This document shows, in pieces, positions 10,598 to 22,173 of a stretch of DNA of 64,000 bases. The DNA comes from Capronia americana (lineage: Eukaryota > Ascomycota > Eurotiomycetes > Chaetothyriales > Herpotrichiellaceae). The stretch spans positions 1,240,001-1,304,000 of the forward strand of contig JADWQD010000007.1 of NCBI GenBank assembly GCA_016110215.1, in the 5' to 3' direction. The notes under the pieces were generated by a model. It saw nothing but the letters and a program-made list of their open reading frames with translations. It was not told where the DNA came from and made no database searches. The translations under genes and the position numbers were made by a program. Position 1 is the stretch's first letter. Each line of letters begins with the position of its first letter.

Positions 10598-11491
10598 GTC
10601 TATTGGTACAAGAACGACTTGCCTAGCTGTCAAGGGCAGTGTCTCCCCCGTTGCAAGAGAGTCGCGAGGCACGGATTCCGCATGGACTTCGAGAGTGCGC
10701 GTTTTTCAGCTGGATTTGGGCTATGAAAACCAGAAAGTAATGGCAAGTGTTGAGAAGCGAAAGACAAATGGAAGAGGAGAGGGAGAGAGGTTCTGATGAA
10801 ATCAGCTATTCTTCAAACAAAATTCAACATTCTCCGAGAGTTGGATAGTGTAGTGTGGCTCCCCATCCCGATTCGAAGTACCAATTATACAAGATCTCGA
10901 GGTCGGGGATGGGCTGTACAGCCGGGGGACTTTGCGCCCGGATGAGGAGTATTGGCCAATTAGAGGTGCTTCTCTGCTTAGCCTGTGTGGCCGCAACGGA
11001 GGCCACTGTTCTCGATGCACTCTCGAGTCCAGGGTCACCACTTTGTCGCCTCATTCGCTGCGTTGGCTGAGGGCCGCAGGGAAAGAGAAGTTCCGAGAAT
11101 GGAAGTCGAGTAGTTGGTGCGCACCACCTCGAGGGAGGTTCCGCGTTTCAGCTAAGACTTCTTCGGCCCTAAATGGCGGTCAGCTATTGAAACACCGAGG
11201 CCACCGCTCTCTCTCATCCAGAGAAAAGTCGAGTCGAAGTTAGCGATCAAATTTTGCTTGGCCTTTAGATCTCCGGGGCAAGGCCGCGACTTGTACTCGA
11301 AATATAACGTAACGTTATGATAGAACGGTTTCGGCTCTCGCTCAATGGGCTGGTGGAATCGAGTCTTAGAGCGGCCAATACCTGACAGTTATGAACAAGG
11401 TTTGTGAGCAGAGAGAGACGAATCTCTTCAGATCATGCAAACAAGAACAGCTGGTGGAATGAAGCTAATCCAATCCAGCCAACATCAGCTA
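10598..11491. other. Intergenic, upstream of zinc-finger gene
   Basis: About 0.9 kb. It holds a palindromic double CCAAT motif (ATTGGCCAAT at 10951-10960), roughly 350 bp upstream of the zinc-finger gene start, a plausible CCAAT-binding-complex site. No gene seen. Confidence 0.4.
10951..10960. promoter_or_regulatory. Palindromic CCAAT box
   Basis: ATTGGCCAAT contains CCAAT on both strands, about 354 bp upstream of the C2H2 gene start. Function is inferred from motif only. Confidence 0.35.
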
Positions 11492-11776
11492 TCAGCCATC
11501 GCCGTCAGTGGACCTAGGGGGAGACCGATTTCAGAGACCCTCCCGGCGAGAGACTTACTCATCGGTTGTGGCGTCAGCGGATGGTGGTGCCGCCGTGGGC
11601 GATGTTCCGAGCAAGGATGATTGCAAGGACGAAGCTTCTTCTTCTGGAGTGTTGCCGTCGTTGGGGTTTTCGAATGTTGGCTCAGGCACATACTGTACAT
11701 ATTGATGGACGCGATGTTGGGAGGGACATTCCTCCCCCGTCAGGACAACACCACGACGGGGCTTGAGGTATCCCAT
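11492..11776 (-). CDS. Possible small two-exon gene, 79 aa, unknown
   Basis: Exon 1 (11776-11559) starts MGYLKPRRGVVLTGEECPSQ and ends in a textbook GTAAGT donor; a CCCCCTAG acceptor 45 bp on leads to exon 2 (11513-11492), giving 79 aa ending STDGDG. The composition (PEPTFENPNDGNTPEEE, then a Ser/Ala/Pro-rich tail) looks coding. The stretch immediately upstream is CT-rich on the coding strand, like fungal promoters. No domain is recognised, and there is no signal peptide or membrane segment. The frame stays open for about 20 further codons upstream of the ATG, so this could instead be the last exons of a larger gene. Confidence 0.4.
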
Positions 11777-12962
11777 CTCATTCAAAACAGGCCCGTCAGT
11801 AATCTTCTGGACTTGAAGGCCACGGATTATTCTTCTTTCCTTTCACGAACGACCTTCTTTTCTCACCTCCGTCTCTTTCCTCCTTTTCCGACCGGAGAGA
11901 GAAAGCGAAAGGAAACAAGGGCGAGTGGGAAAGACGAGAGCAAAGGACCTATCCTACATGCTGTTGAAAATTTGTTCAGGCACAGAATCTGTCCCCGTCT
12001 CCTGGGGATGTCGACTCCGTCAGCGGTCGTCCCTAGGCAATTTTATGCCCATGCCCACCCAACCAACAAGATCTGTATGAAAAGGTGTCTGTCAGTGCTG
12101 TGTATACCTGCGAAGTACTCGGTATCCTACCATGCATGAGTAAGAGTGCCATAAGTCGATAAATCCAAGAGGTGCGAGGGAACCTTCAGACACTAGAGAG
12201 GGACTCGAGTTGGTTATGTATTCGCAGCCGCAAGTGACCAGTCAAGGAGTTTGAGGGGGGTTAACCTTTCAAAAAACCACACCAGTTGAGAATCGAATCC
12301 TCAAATCCTGTCGAGAAAAGAAATGCCAACAGGTACGGACCGTCGTGGTCCTTATCCTACCAAGAGGAATCCCAGTAGAATACCCAGACTCGCTGGCCAG
12401 CGAGAGTAATAAAGCCACGCAAAGAACAAAGCGGGAAATATCATATCTTACTACTGTAGATAAAGTGTGGTAGAGTTTAATCGTATCTCCTTTTTAACTT
12501 GAAGACACAATCCCCCACACCCCCCCTCTTCCCCCCTTTCCCACATAGCGGACCTTTATCGATTTTCTGCATGTGTCCCTTCTGGTACTGTATCCTATCC
12601 GTAGGCCTCTGCTCGAGAAAAGGAGGTGCGAAGCGAACAGTCTTCATAACGCGGTTATGAATCGTCTGTATACCGGTGTGAACAGTATACAGTATTACAG
12701 CAATACCCCACTATCCTACCCATAGCTACATAGGTGGCTTGACCTTACCTTGCTTTGCTTTGCTTTAGTCGCCTTGATTGACAATTACATGTCCAGCCAC
12801 TCTGTCGCATCTTTGAATTTAAGTTAAGGCATGTCAAGTCAAGACCAAATCCAGCTCTCCTTCCCATTCCACTCTCATCTCATTACTACTACCACTTAAT
12901 TCTAGGACTACACAAACCATATCCCTAGGTCAACAGCACTCTCCACTTAACAAACTAACAAC
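11777..12962. other. Gene-free region downstream of GMC oxidoreductase
   Basis: About 1.2 kb. It has long pyrimidine stretches (for example 12500-12545) and a TTGCTTTGCTTTGCTTTAG simple repeat near 12750. An antisense open stretch at 11621-12139 has no protein-like character. Probably the 3' flank of the GMC gene plus the promoter of the small gene. Confidence 0.4.
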
Positions 12963-15189
12963 TCAACAAGTCAAGCCATAGTCCTCCTTGATCAGAGCGG
13001 CCGCCTTCTCGGCAATCATAAAGACCGGCCCTTGCAGGTTCACATCCGGCAATCTCGGAATGATACTCACGTCCGCGACCCTCAGGTTCTGCACGCCATA
13101 GACACGCAGCCTGGCATCGACGACCCCACCGTCCGCCTCTGGCAGCATCTGGCATGTCCCGCTGGCGTGCCAGTTCGGGATCGTGTTGGCCTTGATATAC
13201 TCAAAGATGACGTCGTCGGTGGCGTTGGCCGGCACGTGCGCGAACCCGGGCTGGACTTCCCCGTTGTTAGGACCGACCGTGTATTGCGCGATGGCCGGGT
13301 GGGCGAGTAGCTTCCTGAGGTCGTGGAACGCGTTGACGGCCACGGCCCGGTCGGTGGTGTTGCCGTAGTAGTTTGGGTCGATGTTGGGGGCGTCGAACAT
13401 GGACGACGACTTCAGGGTCACGCTGCCGCGGCTGAGGGCGACGAGCGGCGAGGCCGTCAAGGAAATGTACGAGAGATTGGACTGGGGGATGTAATAGTAT
13501 GCGTTTGCGGATTCGGGACTGGTGGATATCCCCGAGCCGGAGCCGCGCGGCAGGGCGGCCACGCCGCTGGGATAGAAGACGGATTCGTACAGGAATTCGA
13601 CGTGGGATTGGTTGACGAGGCCGGCGTCGAGGACGGCCTGGGCGCCGATGGCCCGGAGGGTGGCGTTGGAGAGCTGCTGGAAAGCGTTGGTGATGCCAGA
13701 AGGGGCGGAGTAGGGGCCAGTGCCGTCGGTGAGGAACTGCTGCTCCGCGGCCGCGAGGGTGCTGTCGTTGATTGCCATGGAGCTGGTGGATGCCGACTGC
13801 TGGACTAGGGCCATGATGCTGAAGACGCAGTGGTCGTTCATGCTACAAGCACGGCCGGTTAGTATGGACGTTTGCGCGGATGTGGGCACTTGAGTCAGAG
13901 ACCTACTTTTGACCGACGTTCTCGTTGATGTGCACTGGAGGGATGCCGTTCCCGGTTAACTGAGCCTGGGGCCCGATACCCTGGTAGAAGCGGTGTCAGC
14001 AACGAGGGAGCCGCGGCTGTATGCATACATGGCTTACTTACCGAGATCATCAGGAGCTGAGGTGAGCTGAAGGCTCCCATGGTCACGATGACTTCCTTGG
14101 CGGCATTGACATTGATGAACTGCCCGGTGGGCTGGTCCGTGAAGGACACACCCGTGGCAATGGACGTCCCGTTGCTACTCTTGGTGAACTGAATCGCCGT
14201 GACGGATGCATAGTGGAGGACATCGAGGTTCGTGCGATTCTGGATCGGCACATAGAAGGCCTGGTAACTGGAGCTGCGCCTGAGTCGACTGTCAAAGCAC
14301 CCGGTTCCCTGCTTCACGCCTGTGTTGTTACCGTTGTTGAGTTCGTTGACGACAGGGATGCCGATTGCTTCGCCGGCTCGAATGAACCCGACATTCGAAT
14401 CAGGCACATAGCCTTGAAACGCAATCTGTAGCTCCCCATTCGAGTATGCGGTCGGATCCCACGTCTCGAAACTGTGGTCGTTGGTGTCGTTGAAGTTGGG
14501 GGCATTAAAGTGTGTTTGCTGGAAGCTTCAGTCATGATCATGGTCCAGTATCCACCCCGCGGAGGTACACACCTTGACGGCCAGGGGGTAGAGGTCATCC
14601 CATCCCCAGCCTGGGTTGCCGAGTTCGACCCATTTATCGAACACGCTGGCGCTGCCTCTTCCGTAGTACAGGCCGTTGATTGATGAACTGCCACCGAGCC
14701 CTCGGCCTCCTGAACACGGGTCAGCAGACACGTTACATGTTGCAACGCGCGCACTTACGGTGATAGGGGAGGATCCGATTGTTCAGGTTCTTCTGCGGCA
14801 GTGTATAATAGTTGTAGTCAACCGCCGTCCCTGGGCAGAGCAGCGCTTAGCTGCAGTAACAGGTGCAAAAGGAATTGATCGGAATTTACCACCAAGGTAC
14901 TGATTCCCGCCTGGGGTCTGAGTGTTGGCAACGACATCTGGGACTGGGCCGTTTTCGAGCACGAGCACTCTAATATTGGGGCACTCAGTCAAGCGGTTCG
15001 CGATGACAAGCCCTGCAGTGCCGCCTATGGTGCATTAGCAAGCAAGCACGCATGCATGAGGGATATTGTCCTACCCCCAGCGATGATGAAGTCGTATGTA
15101 TCTTGAATTGTCTGTCGTTTGATCTGCTTGATTGGCTTCGCACAGGCCAGACCGGCCGAGGCAACGGCAAGAATTGTGGAAAGATGCAT
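12963..15189 (-). CDS. Secreted GMC-family FAD oxidoreductase
   Basis: Seven exons (15189-15075, 15024-14890, 14830-14759, 14709-14573, 14518-14042, 13980-13907, 13842-12963) join in frame into 629 aa. Residues 1-18 (MHLSTILAVASAGLACAK) form a signal peptide with a KR site soon after. The FAD-binding motif IIAGGGTAGL spans residues 35-44, and GRGLGGSSSING is the GMC signature 1. Signature 2 lies in GAFSSPQLL. The C-terminal domain has WHASGTC (H562, expected catalytic base) and a partner N605 in DVNLQGP, where many GMC enzymes have His or Asn. The family oxidises alcohols or sugars with oxygen or quinones, like aryl-alcohol oxidase and glucose dehydrogenase; the actual substrate cannot be told. 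It probably acts outside the cell. Confidence 0.9.
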
Positions 15190-17584
15190 GGCTGAATGAC
15201 TCCTCTGAGCGCTCCTCCGACTGATGGATGAAAATTGGCGGCTGAGCGAGGAGACGAGGCTCCACGTTCGTGTTGTTTATACTTCCCCAGACATGGGTCG
15301 CCGAGTTTCCAATCCATCGTCGTCATGGCATGGCAACAACAGACGCATGGAATATTCAGGCCAAGTCAGCGCCTTGGCCAGACACGCACGGCTGGACACG
15401 GTGAGACCAATTGCGATAGGTATGCGCAAATAGGAAGCTGAAATGATGTTGTCGATCATCCTCGTTCTTGCTTTGCTGCCTTACCAGCCATTGTCCAACA
15501 GGTGCTCGGTTCTAGATGAGTTCGCATGACAACATGATATCCCACCGAAGCAAAGCTTTGCTCTGACACAAAAGGATTTCGGGGGATACTGGAGCCCACG
15601 GGATTGCTGACTGTTGAAGATCAATGCTGACCTTACCGCTTCTACTCCGTTGGCTGTGTTGGACAACTTGTGTGGCTCAAACAATATTGAATGCTGCAGC
15701 GCTCCGTTTGCTCTGGCGGCGACGACAAAACCCGGGCCTTGGTATTCTCCTGTCCATGGAGGAGGAATTCTCTGCCAAGAGAGATCGATTACCAAGGCCC
15801 ACCACGGCATAACGGCAACCAAGTGGGAGTGAGAGTCTCGAGGGCCTCACCTGGGCCTCGGATACATAACAAATAAGCATTAGTAAACGGGTTGCTGCTG
15901 CAGAGGCTGTAATGACTTTCCCCTGTCCACGTTTCCCATTCCCACTTCCCAGAGTGGTTATCCCACAGGTTTTCATCTCGAGTCCTGAGTCCGGGGTACC
16001 GACTCCACTTGCCCAATCAAGGCCCCGTGTACGCGAGTCGAGCCTCGTGGGGGTCGTCAGCAGCTCATGACGAAACCCGCCGTGTCGATCGTTACCAAGT
16101 GGGTGCTTTTGGTATCAAACAGCACACAGCCTGAGGCCGCTGCCTGGGTTTCATCTTTAGGAAGGAGAAGGAGAAGGAGTAAAAGGCAGCCTACCAAAGA
16201 TGATTCCATTCCCTGATCACTGGCATTGCGCCACATGAAGCAGGTTCGAGCATTCGTTCCTGTATGCGATTTTCAAACAGTGATCGAATGCTCTCTTCAT
16301 ATTACCTTTGGGCGGAGGAGGCGCTGAAGCAGGGAACAGGCTGCAGACAGGCCTAAAATGACCGTTGCAAAGGGCTTAGCAAGATCGTCGTTTGCAGCGT
16401 TCGGGGAGAATCGTTGTTGGACGGTATAACAACTCTTCTTACGCTTACTACTCACTCCTCCACCTGCTATCCAACGGTGACCGTTGCATTGTTGATTCAC
16501 GTCAAGGAGCGGTATGCCGGCAGGAGCAATTGAGCATCCCAGTTCTGTAGTGCTGAAATGAGAAGGATCACTTGCCATCTTCGTATACGGCATGCTTCTC
16601 GACTTTATTGAACCAACCTGCGCAAGTACGTGACCGGGTCTTCTGCCGCCAGGGTTTATGTATGACACATCTTTGCGGTTCGCGACCCCTAGGAGCTGGA
16701 AGGCAGTGGCGGTATGGTAGATCAAAGTTAGATGCTTTGACAGAGACCTCTCTCCTCCAGTGCTTTGTCCAACTATGGCAACCGTGTACTGGAGCTGGAT
16801 AGCAAAAGGGTCCGGATGATTAGCTCGTTATCGCGCGAGAACAAGGCGATACCGAGATCAGGCATGTCGTCACCAAGAGCCGCATCCATGCAGTGGTTGT
16901 GCCGGTCAATGGGCTTCCAGCTTTTGACGGGATTGTAAGAACGGCTTGATCAGCGTAAGCCGAGTTATGGACCAGGAGCAGGCGTCGACAACCAGACATG
17001 GAGAATTGCTGGCACCAGGATTGAGAAAGATACATCGCCGTGGGCATCTCAATCCGTCGTCTGCACAGAATTTGTCGAACAGACGGAGCTTTCGTTGAAA
17101 GATGACTGCATTATTCTTCGTCACTTGAACGAATGGAGAAGGTCGCCAGGTTCCCCCTCGGCCACTTGAGCCTTTCAAGCGTCTCTCTTATTCCGCTTCA
17201 GGCAAAACAAAGATTCATCGGCCACCACGATATGTTGAGTGGGTCCATAGTTCGTCACTCGATACTTAAACACGGCATCACCGGCATCGGCAATTCAGCC
17301 ACGCGAAGAGACGCGGTGGACTGAGAGTATACTCTCGAGACTTCGAAGCTAGTCATCTGGATCTTTCAGTGAGAACGCAGAACCCTCCTCTCTGAAGCAC
17401 CGGTTGACCCGTACGGGAAACTCAAACGCAGTCAGGCCACCCGCATGTCAGATCCAACGATGGCCATCAGCAACCGGGTCACCCGGCTTGACCTTGATGC
17501 AGGACCGCACTTCGAATCTGTCATGCGGAACATCTTGATCTATCAGCATTTTACATCTGAACGCCAAGGTAGCGCCATGCGAAG
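15190..17584. other. Gene-poor 2.4 kb region
   Basis: Between divergent genes (GMC - and FAD oxidase +). Only short, non-conserved open stretches occur in every frame; I see no domain, tRNA or terminal repeat. It is long for a promoter region here and may hold eroded sequence or a non-coding RNA, but nothing supports a specific call. Confidence 0.4.
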
Positions 17585-19239
17585 ATGGCGGTCGATCCGA
17601 AACATATCGATTATCTCGGCTCGATATTAAGTGCCGAGGAGATCGTCCTTCCCTCGTCATATCGATACTGGGCTGAATCATTGCCTTGGGCGGCTCAGAA
17701 AGACCAAAAGCCGGCGTTGGTGATTCGTCCGGCAAATGTCGAATCCTTGAGCAAAGCCTTAGCATATCTTTCACACACCGATTTGGATCTCGGAGTTCGC
17801 AGTCAAGGCGTGGGCTCAGCTTCGGCCAAGGATGTCTTGATTAGTTTGACCGCCTTTGATGGCGTTGAGTTTGACCAGCAGAATGAGACCGTCACGGTTG
17901 GAGCGGGGCAGAGCTGGGGGGAGTATTATGAGAAGATGGACAAGATCGCGCCGGGCTATGCGAGTGAGCGGTTCGTCTACAGGTTTGATAGATGCGCTGA
18001 CGTCCTCCGTAGCTGTCTCTGTACGCACGCCTTGTGTAGGCGTTGGTGGAAGTATTCTCGGTGGTGGATACTCCTGGCTGTCCTCCGAATATGGTTTGAC
18101 ATCGGATCCGGTCAATTTGCTGGACGCTCAGGTTGTCAAAGTCGACGGAACCGTGTTATGGGCATCCGAAGATCCCGACCTGTTCTTCGCCCTCAGAGGA
18201 GCGTATGGCTTTGCCGGTATGAGCCTACACGATGTGGTCCTGCCGAAGAGCTGATGTCGTAACAGTGGTTACTCAATACAAACTCCGAGCTCGCAAGTAT
18301 CGGCACGAGATATGGGGTGGGAACATCTTCATCCCAAGGACTCAGCTAAAGGCTGTCGTCAAAGGTATCGTGGCCATGGACTCGAGACCGCCCAATCCCA
18401 GAGTAGCCTTCTATCTCTTCATGATGAGAAAAGAGCAACTGGCTTTCATGGGCGCAAAAGAGGACATGTTGATGATTCAAGCGTTCGACGCATTAGGCGA
18501 GGCGCATGGTCGATGTTCTGACGGCTTCAAATGGGCGCTTGACTGTCCTGGAGCCATTGACAGCACCAAGATCTTGAGCTTGTCAGAATTGGCCAAGTTG
18601 CAAGGTAGGTGGCTTGTGTTCGAGGTGGTGATGCTACATTGTTAATTATGACACAGAGAATGTCGGGAAGGTCAAGGGCTCCGCGAACACGTGGTGGGCA
18701 CCAGTGGCTTTAAAGAGAGTGGATGAGGCAATGCTTCTTCGAGCGTTTGACTGGTATGACAGGGCTGCCGAATCTCCTGGCACCGTTGGGAAGCGGGTGG
18801 CAATGTTCTTCGAATTCTTCACCACAGTAGGCATTACAGCCCTCCTTGTGATTTGGCAGCGTTGACCAAATGTGCCAGCGAGATTCCCTGACTCCCGATA
18901 TCGAGTCGGCTTGGCCGCGTCCACCAGGTTTCCAGCACAAGATGACGCTCAGCGCCGGGACGGACGTCGCTGCGTCTGAGCAAGAAGCCGATTTGGCGAG
19001 AAGTCTTGTCCACGACGGTCCGAAACAAGTGGTGAAGTTATCGAGCCCCATCCAGATCGTACCCAACGCCATGGAGGACTTTCACGACCCGATCGCGCAG
19101 GTGAGTCCAAGTCCGTGACGCGACGCGACGACACGTTGCTGAACATTGGTCATAGGTATACCGAGAACACTATCCACGACTGCAAACCTTGAAGAAGAGA
19201 TATGACCCGGACAACAGACTCAGAGGTCCTGTGAAATGA
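17585..19239 (+). CDS. FAD-linked oxidase, BBE-like
   Basis: Six exons (17585-17963, 18013-18216, 18266-18604, 18657-18826, 18879-19100, 19156-19239), 465 aa. It has an FAD_binding_4 domain (about residues 40-215) with GVGGSILGGGYSWLS, and ends with a berberine-bridge type C-terminus, HYPRLQTLKKRYDPDNRL. Such enzymes oxidise alcohols, sugars or alkaloid-like substrates with oxygen. Classic BBE enzymes bind FAD through a His and a Cys; here the His position in VRSQGVGSAS is not His, and the CPT order is TPC (C134), so bicovalent flavin is unlikely. There is no signal peptide, unlike most fungal BBE enzymes, so it may be intracellular. The intron before RDSLTPDIES uses the second AG; the first would give a stop. 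Confidence 0.85.
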
Positions 19240-19316
19240 CATTGCCAATACCGAGTTGAATCCCACAGTATGATATGACTTGAAGCCGCCGCCAACGAGC
19301 ATTCCCGTCTTACGTT

Positions 19317-21422
19317 TCAGGGCCGCTGAATTGCATTCTGGAACTTCTTTGGATCTTCAGCTGAAGGAAGTTCTTCGAAATATGGCTTCCCTGCTGGACG
19401 GAACCACTGGGGGGTAACGCAGTATAACGGGTTCGACTCAGTGTCTTTTGATGGCAGCGGGTGCATGTCATCGGGGAACATTACTGCCATGTCAAGGCCT
19501 ATGAGCTCCCTGTGGATTTGAAAAGGTGCCTCTTGGAGGAGTCCATGGCGAAGAATGCTCGCTGAGCTCCAGCGCCCGTCGTCATCAGCATTGCTTCGCT
19601 CTTCGTTTTCGCTATTGTCGGCCCATTCGTCGCTGTTCCCATCCTCCTCACCGTCGGACTCCAGATCACTCGCATGTGTAAAAACATAGGTGTCACAAAG
19701 CTCTTCGTAGTCATCGTGGTGTTGGCTTTGGTAATAATCGTCGCCAGTAAGAAGAGCATAACGAGCTTCCGCTCTGTCGATCCGATCAAGGACGAAGTCG
19801 GCCTCGATTTGGAGATCATATTCAGTCATGCCGAAATGGTCGCAAAGAGCATCCGCCATGACCTCTTGCGGTAAATCAAAGTGGTTTAAGTCATAGTCGG
19901 AGTCGTCCTCGAATTCGTCAACAGCTCTGTGGTCAAATTTTGGATAGAGGAGCTTTGTCGCTTCGTCAAGAGCCTTTGGCCAAGGCTCGAGTCTCTCTCC
20001 CAGCCACCTCAGCGGCTCCGCGAAATCTGGAGCCAAGCCATCCGGAATTGCATCTCCCAGAGAGCCTGTTTCGATGTATGACACAATCTTCCAGTCCATC
20101 TCGAAGCGGAACTTCTGTTCTAGTCCCAAAGCTCTAAACTTGTCCCGATCACTAAAGTTCAGACTCCCACCCCGCCTCTGCTTCTGTCTGGCTCGTTGAT
20201 GGCACAGAAACGCCATGTTGCCAAAAAAATCGAACATCCTCTGACGGGCTATGGCTGCCCAAGCTATCAAAGCTGGATCTTCCCTTGGCAGAGCCCGAGG
20301 GTCAACCTGGAAAAGCACATGAAGCGCCGGAACGTAGGAAAGTCGCACATTATAAATCTCATCGTCAACCATAATGTCGGCCACGGCGGCAGTTCTGTAT
20401 AACCGCGGCGAGACTCTGTACGGCTGATCTTCGGGATGGAAGAAGTACTCGATGGCGAGTGTCTCGCGCAGCCAATGTGCATTGCGTGTTGCCCGTATGG
20501 CTCGTTCCTCGAGGAGTTTCCAGAAGTCCAGTGATGATGAATATGGATCCATGTCTACCATGTCGAATCCTATCATCATTACCACAACCTTGCGAAAGGG
20601 ATCCTCACGATGCAGGTGGTGGTAACTCAGTGACTTCTCGTCACCGACAGTCAACACCCCGAAAATGCGCATCTGACACTGGAATATGAGCTCAACGTCC
20701 CATTCCGCGGTGTAGGGATCCCGGTCATAACTTTCCTGCCTTGCAGCGTCCATTTTCGACTCGTCCTCATAGATGTCTCGATCCCTTGTCAAGCGGAGAT
20801 CCCACATGCGCATTTCTAGTTCCACCGTGCGTGTTTCCTTGTCTTCACCGAACCAGGACCGCCCCATCAGTGCTTCTAGCCCTATCTTTCCCTCCGTGAG
20901 CAGGTTGAGCCAGTGATCGGGACTTGTCGGCTTAACAATGGCTTGACCTCGTGACAAAGCGTGCAGCAGGTTGTCTGTTAGCCACGACTTCACTTGACCC
21001 CACGTACACCAGGAGCTGTTGAGGACAGCTCGCGTCATGCTTCGGACATCCCAGCTGCGAAGCGGGAGATCAAGGATGGGAACAAGGTAGTGCAATTTGT
21101 AGATGCTGAGCATATTATCAACGTCATGGCTGTAGAAAGCCAGGAGAAAGGCAGCGCGGTAGACTGCTTTTGTTCCTGACAGCTTGACAGCAATCCGTGG
21201 CGAGGCTGTGAGCAGATTTCCGTTCATGGCGGTGAGGAATACCTGCTGTAACAACTCAGCCGGCAGACTCTCCAGATGGCAAGGTGCAGAGACACGAGGT
21301 TCTGTCTCCATGCTAGCTTTCCGACGTTTGTTCGCATGTCTGTCGAGCTGACGCAAGCTTGAAGTCGTGTCCGAGTAGATGGAGCCATTTCGGGTTCGCT
21401 TCAAGGAAGATGTCCACTCCAT
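19317..21422 (-). CDS. F-box-like fungal protein, 701 aa, unknown target
   Basis: One uninterrupted 701-codon frame from the ATG at 21422. After a basic disordered start (RHANKRRKAS), residues about 49-85 read HLESLPAELLQQVFLTAMNG, an F-box-like helix. A helical body rich in Trp follows (MRMWDLRLTRDRD, FWKLLEERAIRATRNAHWL). Residues about 570-630 are strongly acidic (DLESDGEEDGNSDEWADNSE). Proteins of this layout are common single-copy or expanded unknowns in filamentous fungi; a role as an SCF substrate adaptor is inferred only from the N-terminal helix. The stop lies 78 bp from the convergent FAD oxidase stop, so the 3' UTRs probably overlap. Confidence 0.75.
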   Translation of the reverse strand: MEWTSSLKRTRNGSIYSDTTSSLRQLDRHANKRRKASMETEPRVSAPCHLESLPAELLQQVFLTAMNGNLLTASPRIAVKLSGTKAVYRAAFLLAFYSHDVDNMLSIYKLHYLVPILDLPLRSWDVRSMTRAVLNSSWCTWGQVKSWLTDNLLHALSRGQAIVKPTSPDHWLNLLTEGKIGLEALMGRSWFGEDKETRTVELEMRMWDLRLTRDRDIYEDESKMDAARQESYDRDPYTAEWDVELIFQCQMRIFGVLTVGDEKSLSYHHLHREDPFRKVVVMMIGFDMVDMDPYSSSLDFWKLLEERAIRATRNAHWLRETLAIEYFFHPEDQPYRVSPRLYRTAAVADIMVDDEIYNVRLSYVPALHVLFQVDPRALPREDPALIAWAAIARQRMFDFFGNMAFLCHQRARQKQRRGGSLNFSDRDKFRALGLEQKFRFEMDWKIVSYIETGSLGDAIPDGLAPDFAEPLRWLGERLEPWPKALDEATKLLYPKFDHRAVDEFEDDSDYDLNHFDLPQEVMADALCDHFGMTEYDLQIEADFVLDRIDRAEARYALLTGDDYYQSQHHDDYEELCDTYVFTHASDLESDGEEDGNSDEWADNSENEERSNADDDGRWSSASILRHGLLQEAPFQIHRELIGLDMAVMFPDDMHPLPSKDTESNPLYCVTPQWFRPAGKPYFEELPSAEDPKKFQNAIQRP

Positions 21423-22173
21423 GGCCGTAGACTACTCTTGGTAGCTATGAAGAGCAAATTACGCCCGGCCAGTTGTAGTGACAGGAAGGAAATGGAAACG
21501 CAAGCACTTGAAGAAGTCAAAACCACGTTTCAATTAAGATGCTGTCGAAGCCGCGTGCCATGTTGACGCGAAGTCACGTGGACCACCGCGCGGCTAGACG
21601 AGGCACAGAGGCAAGACGGCAGACAACTCCTACTGTAGGTGGAGGGACTGCAACAAACACGTTGAAAGGAAGATTCGAGGGCCTCATCTCAAGGGACATT
21701 CTATACTGTCATCATCAAGTCATCTCTCGTACGTGTCGAAGTCGTCACTTGGTCGCTTCCAACCCTCAAATGCTTCGCCCAGATGGCGGCTTGTTCGCTA
21801 CCCAATCGCCAGATTCCAAATAGCAAAAAAGAGTGACTCATGCACGCGGGAAAGCACGTTCGACCCTATCCCAGCTATAAAGCCATTTGCTCTCCGATAA
21901 TGCCGTTCCAAGATGCTGGCGCTGGGCCGGTACTGTGACAGAGAAGACTGGCCGAACTTCCAGTGCCACGCAGCGCCATGCTGAGAATCATTCCATATTC
22001 CACTGTCGTAAAATTCGTCAAATGCCCAACAGCTCGTCCCCGAGATCAGCCGCAAGATTGCCGAATGTCTCTCTTGTCTTCTCCGGTGTTTTTTTAGACG
22101 AATTGTTTGGCGGCTTTTTTGGCGGCGGTGACTTGGATGTGTTTCTAGGCCCCTTCTCGACCCGAGGAGCGCG
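21423..22173. other. Intergenic region
   Basis: 751 bp between tandem minus-strand genes: promoter of the 701-aa gene and 3' flank of the basic protein gene. A T-rich/GGCGG stretch near 22090-22130 is noted. No gene seen. Confidence 0.4.

Noticed and set aside
11621..12139. Plus-strand 172-codon open stretch
   Set aside because: Antisense to the better-supported small gene at its left end, and its translation has no domain or protein-like pattern.
13323..13808. Plus-strand Gly/Val-rich open frame inside the GMC gene
   Set aside because: Antisense to the conserved C-terminal GMC domain; low-complexity composition.
12963..19239. Possible secondary-metabolite cluster of two flavin oxidases
   Set aside because: No polyketide, peptide, terpene or prenyltransferase backbone nearby, and neighbours are unrelated.
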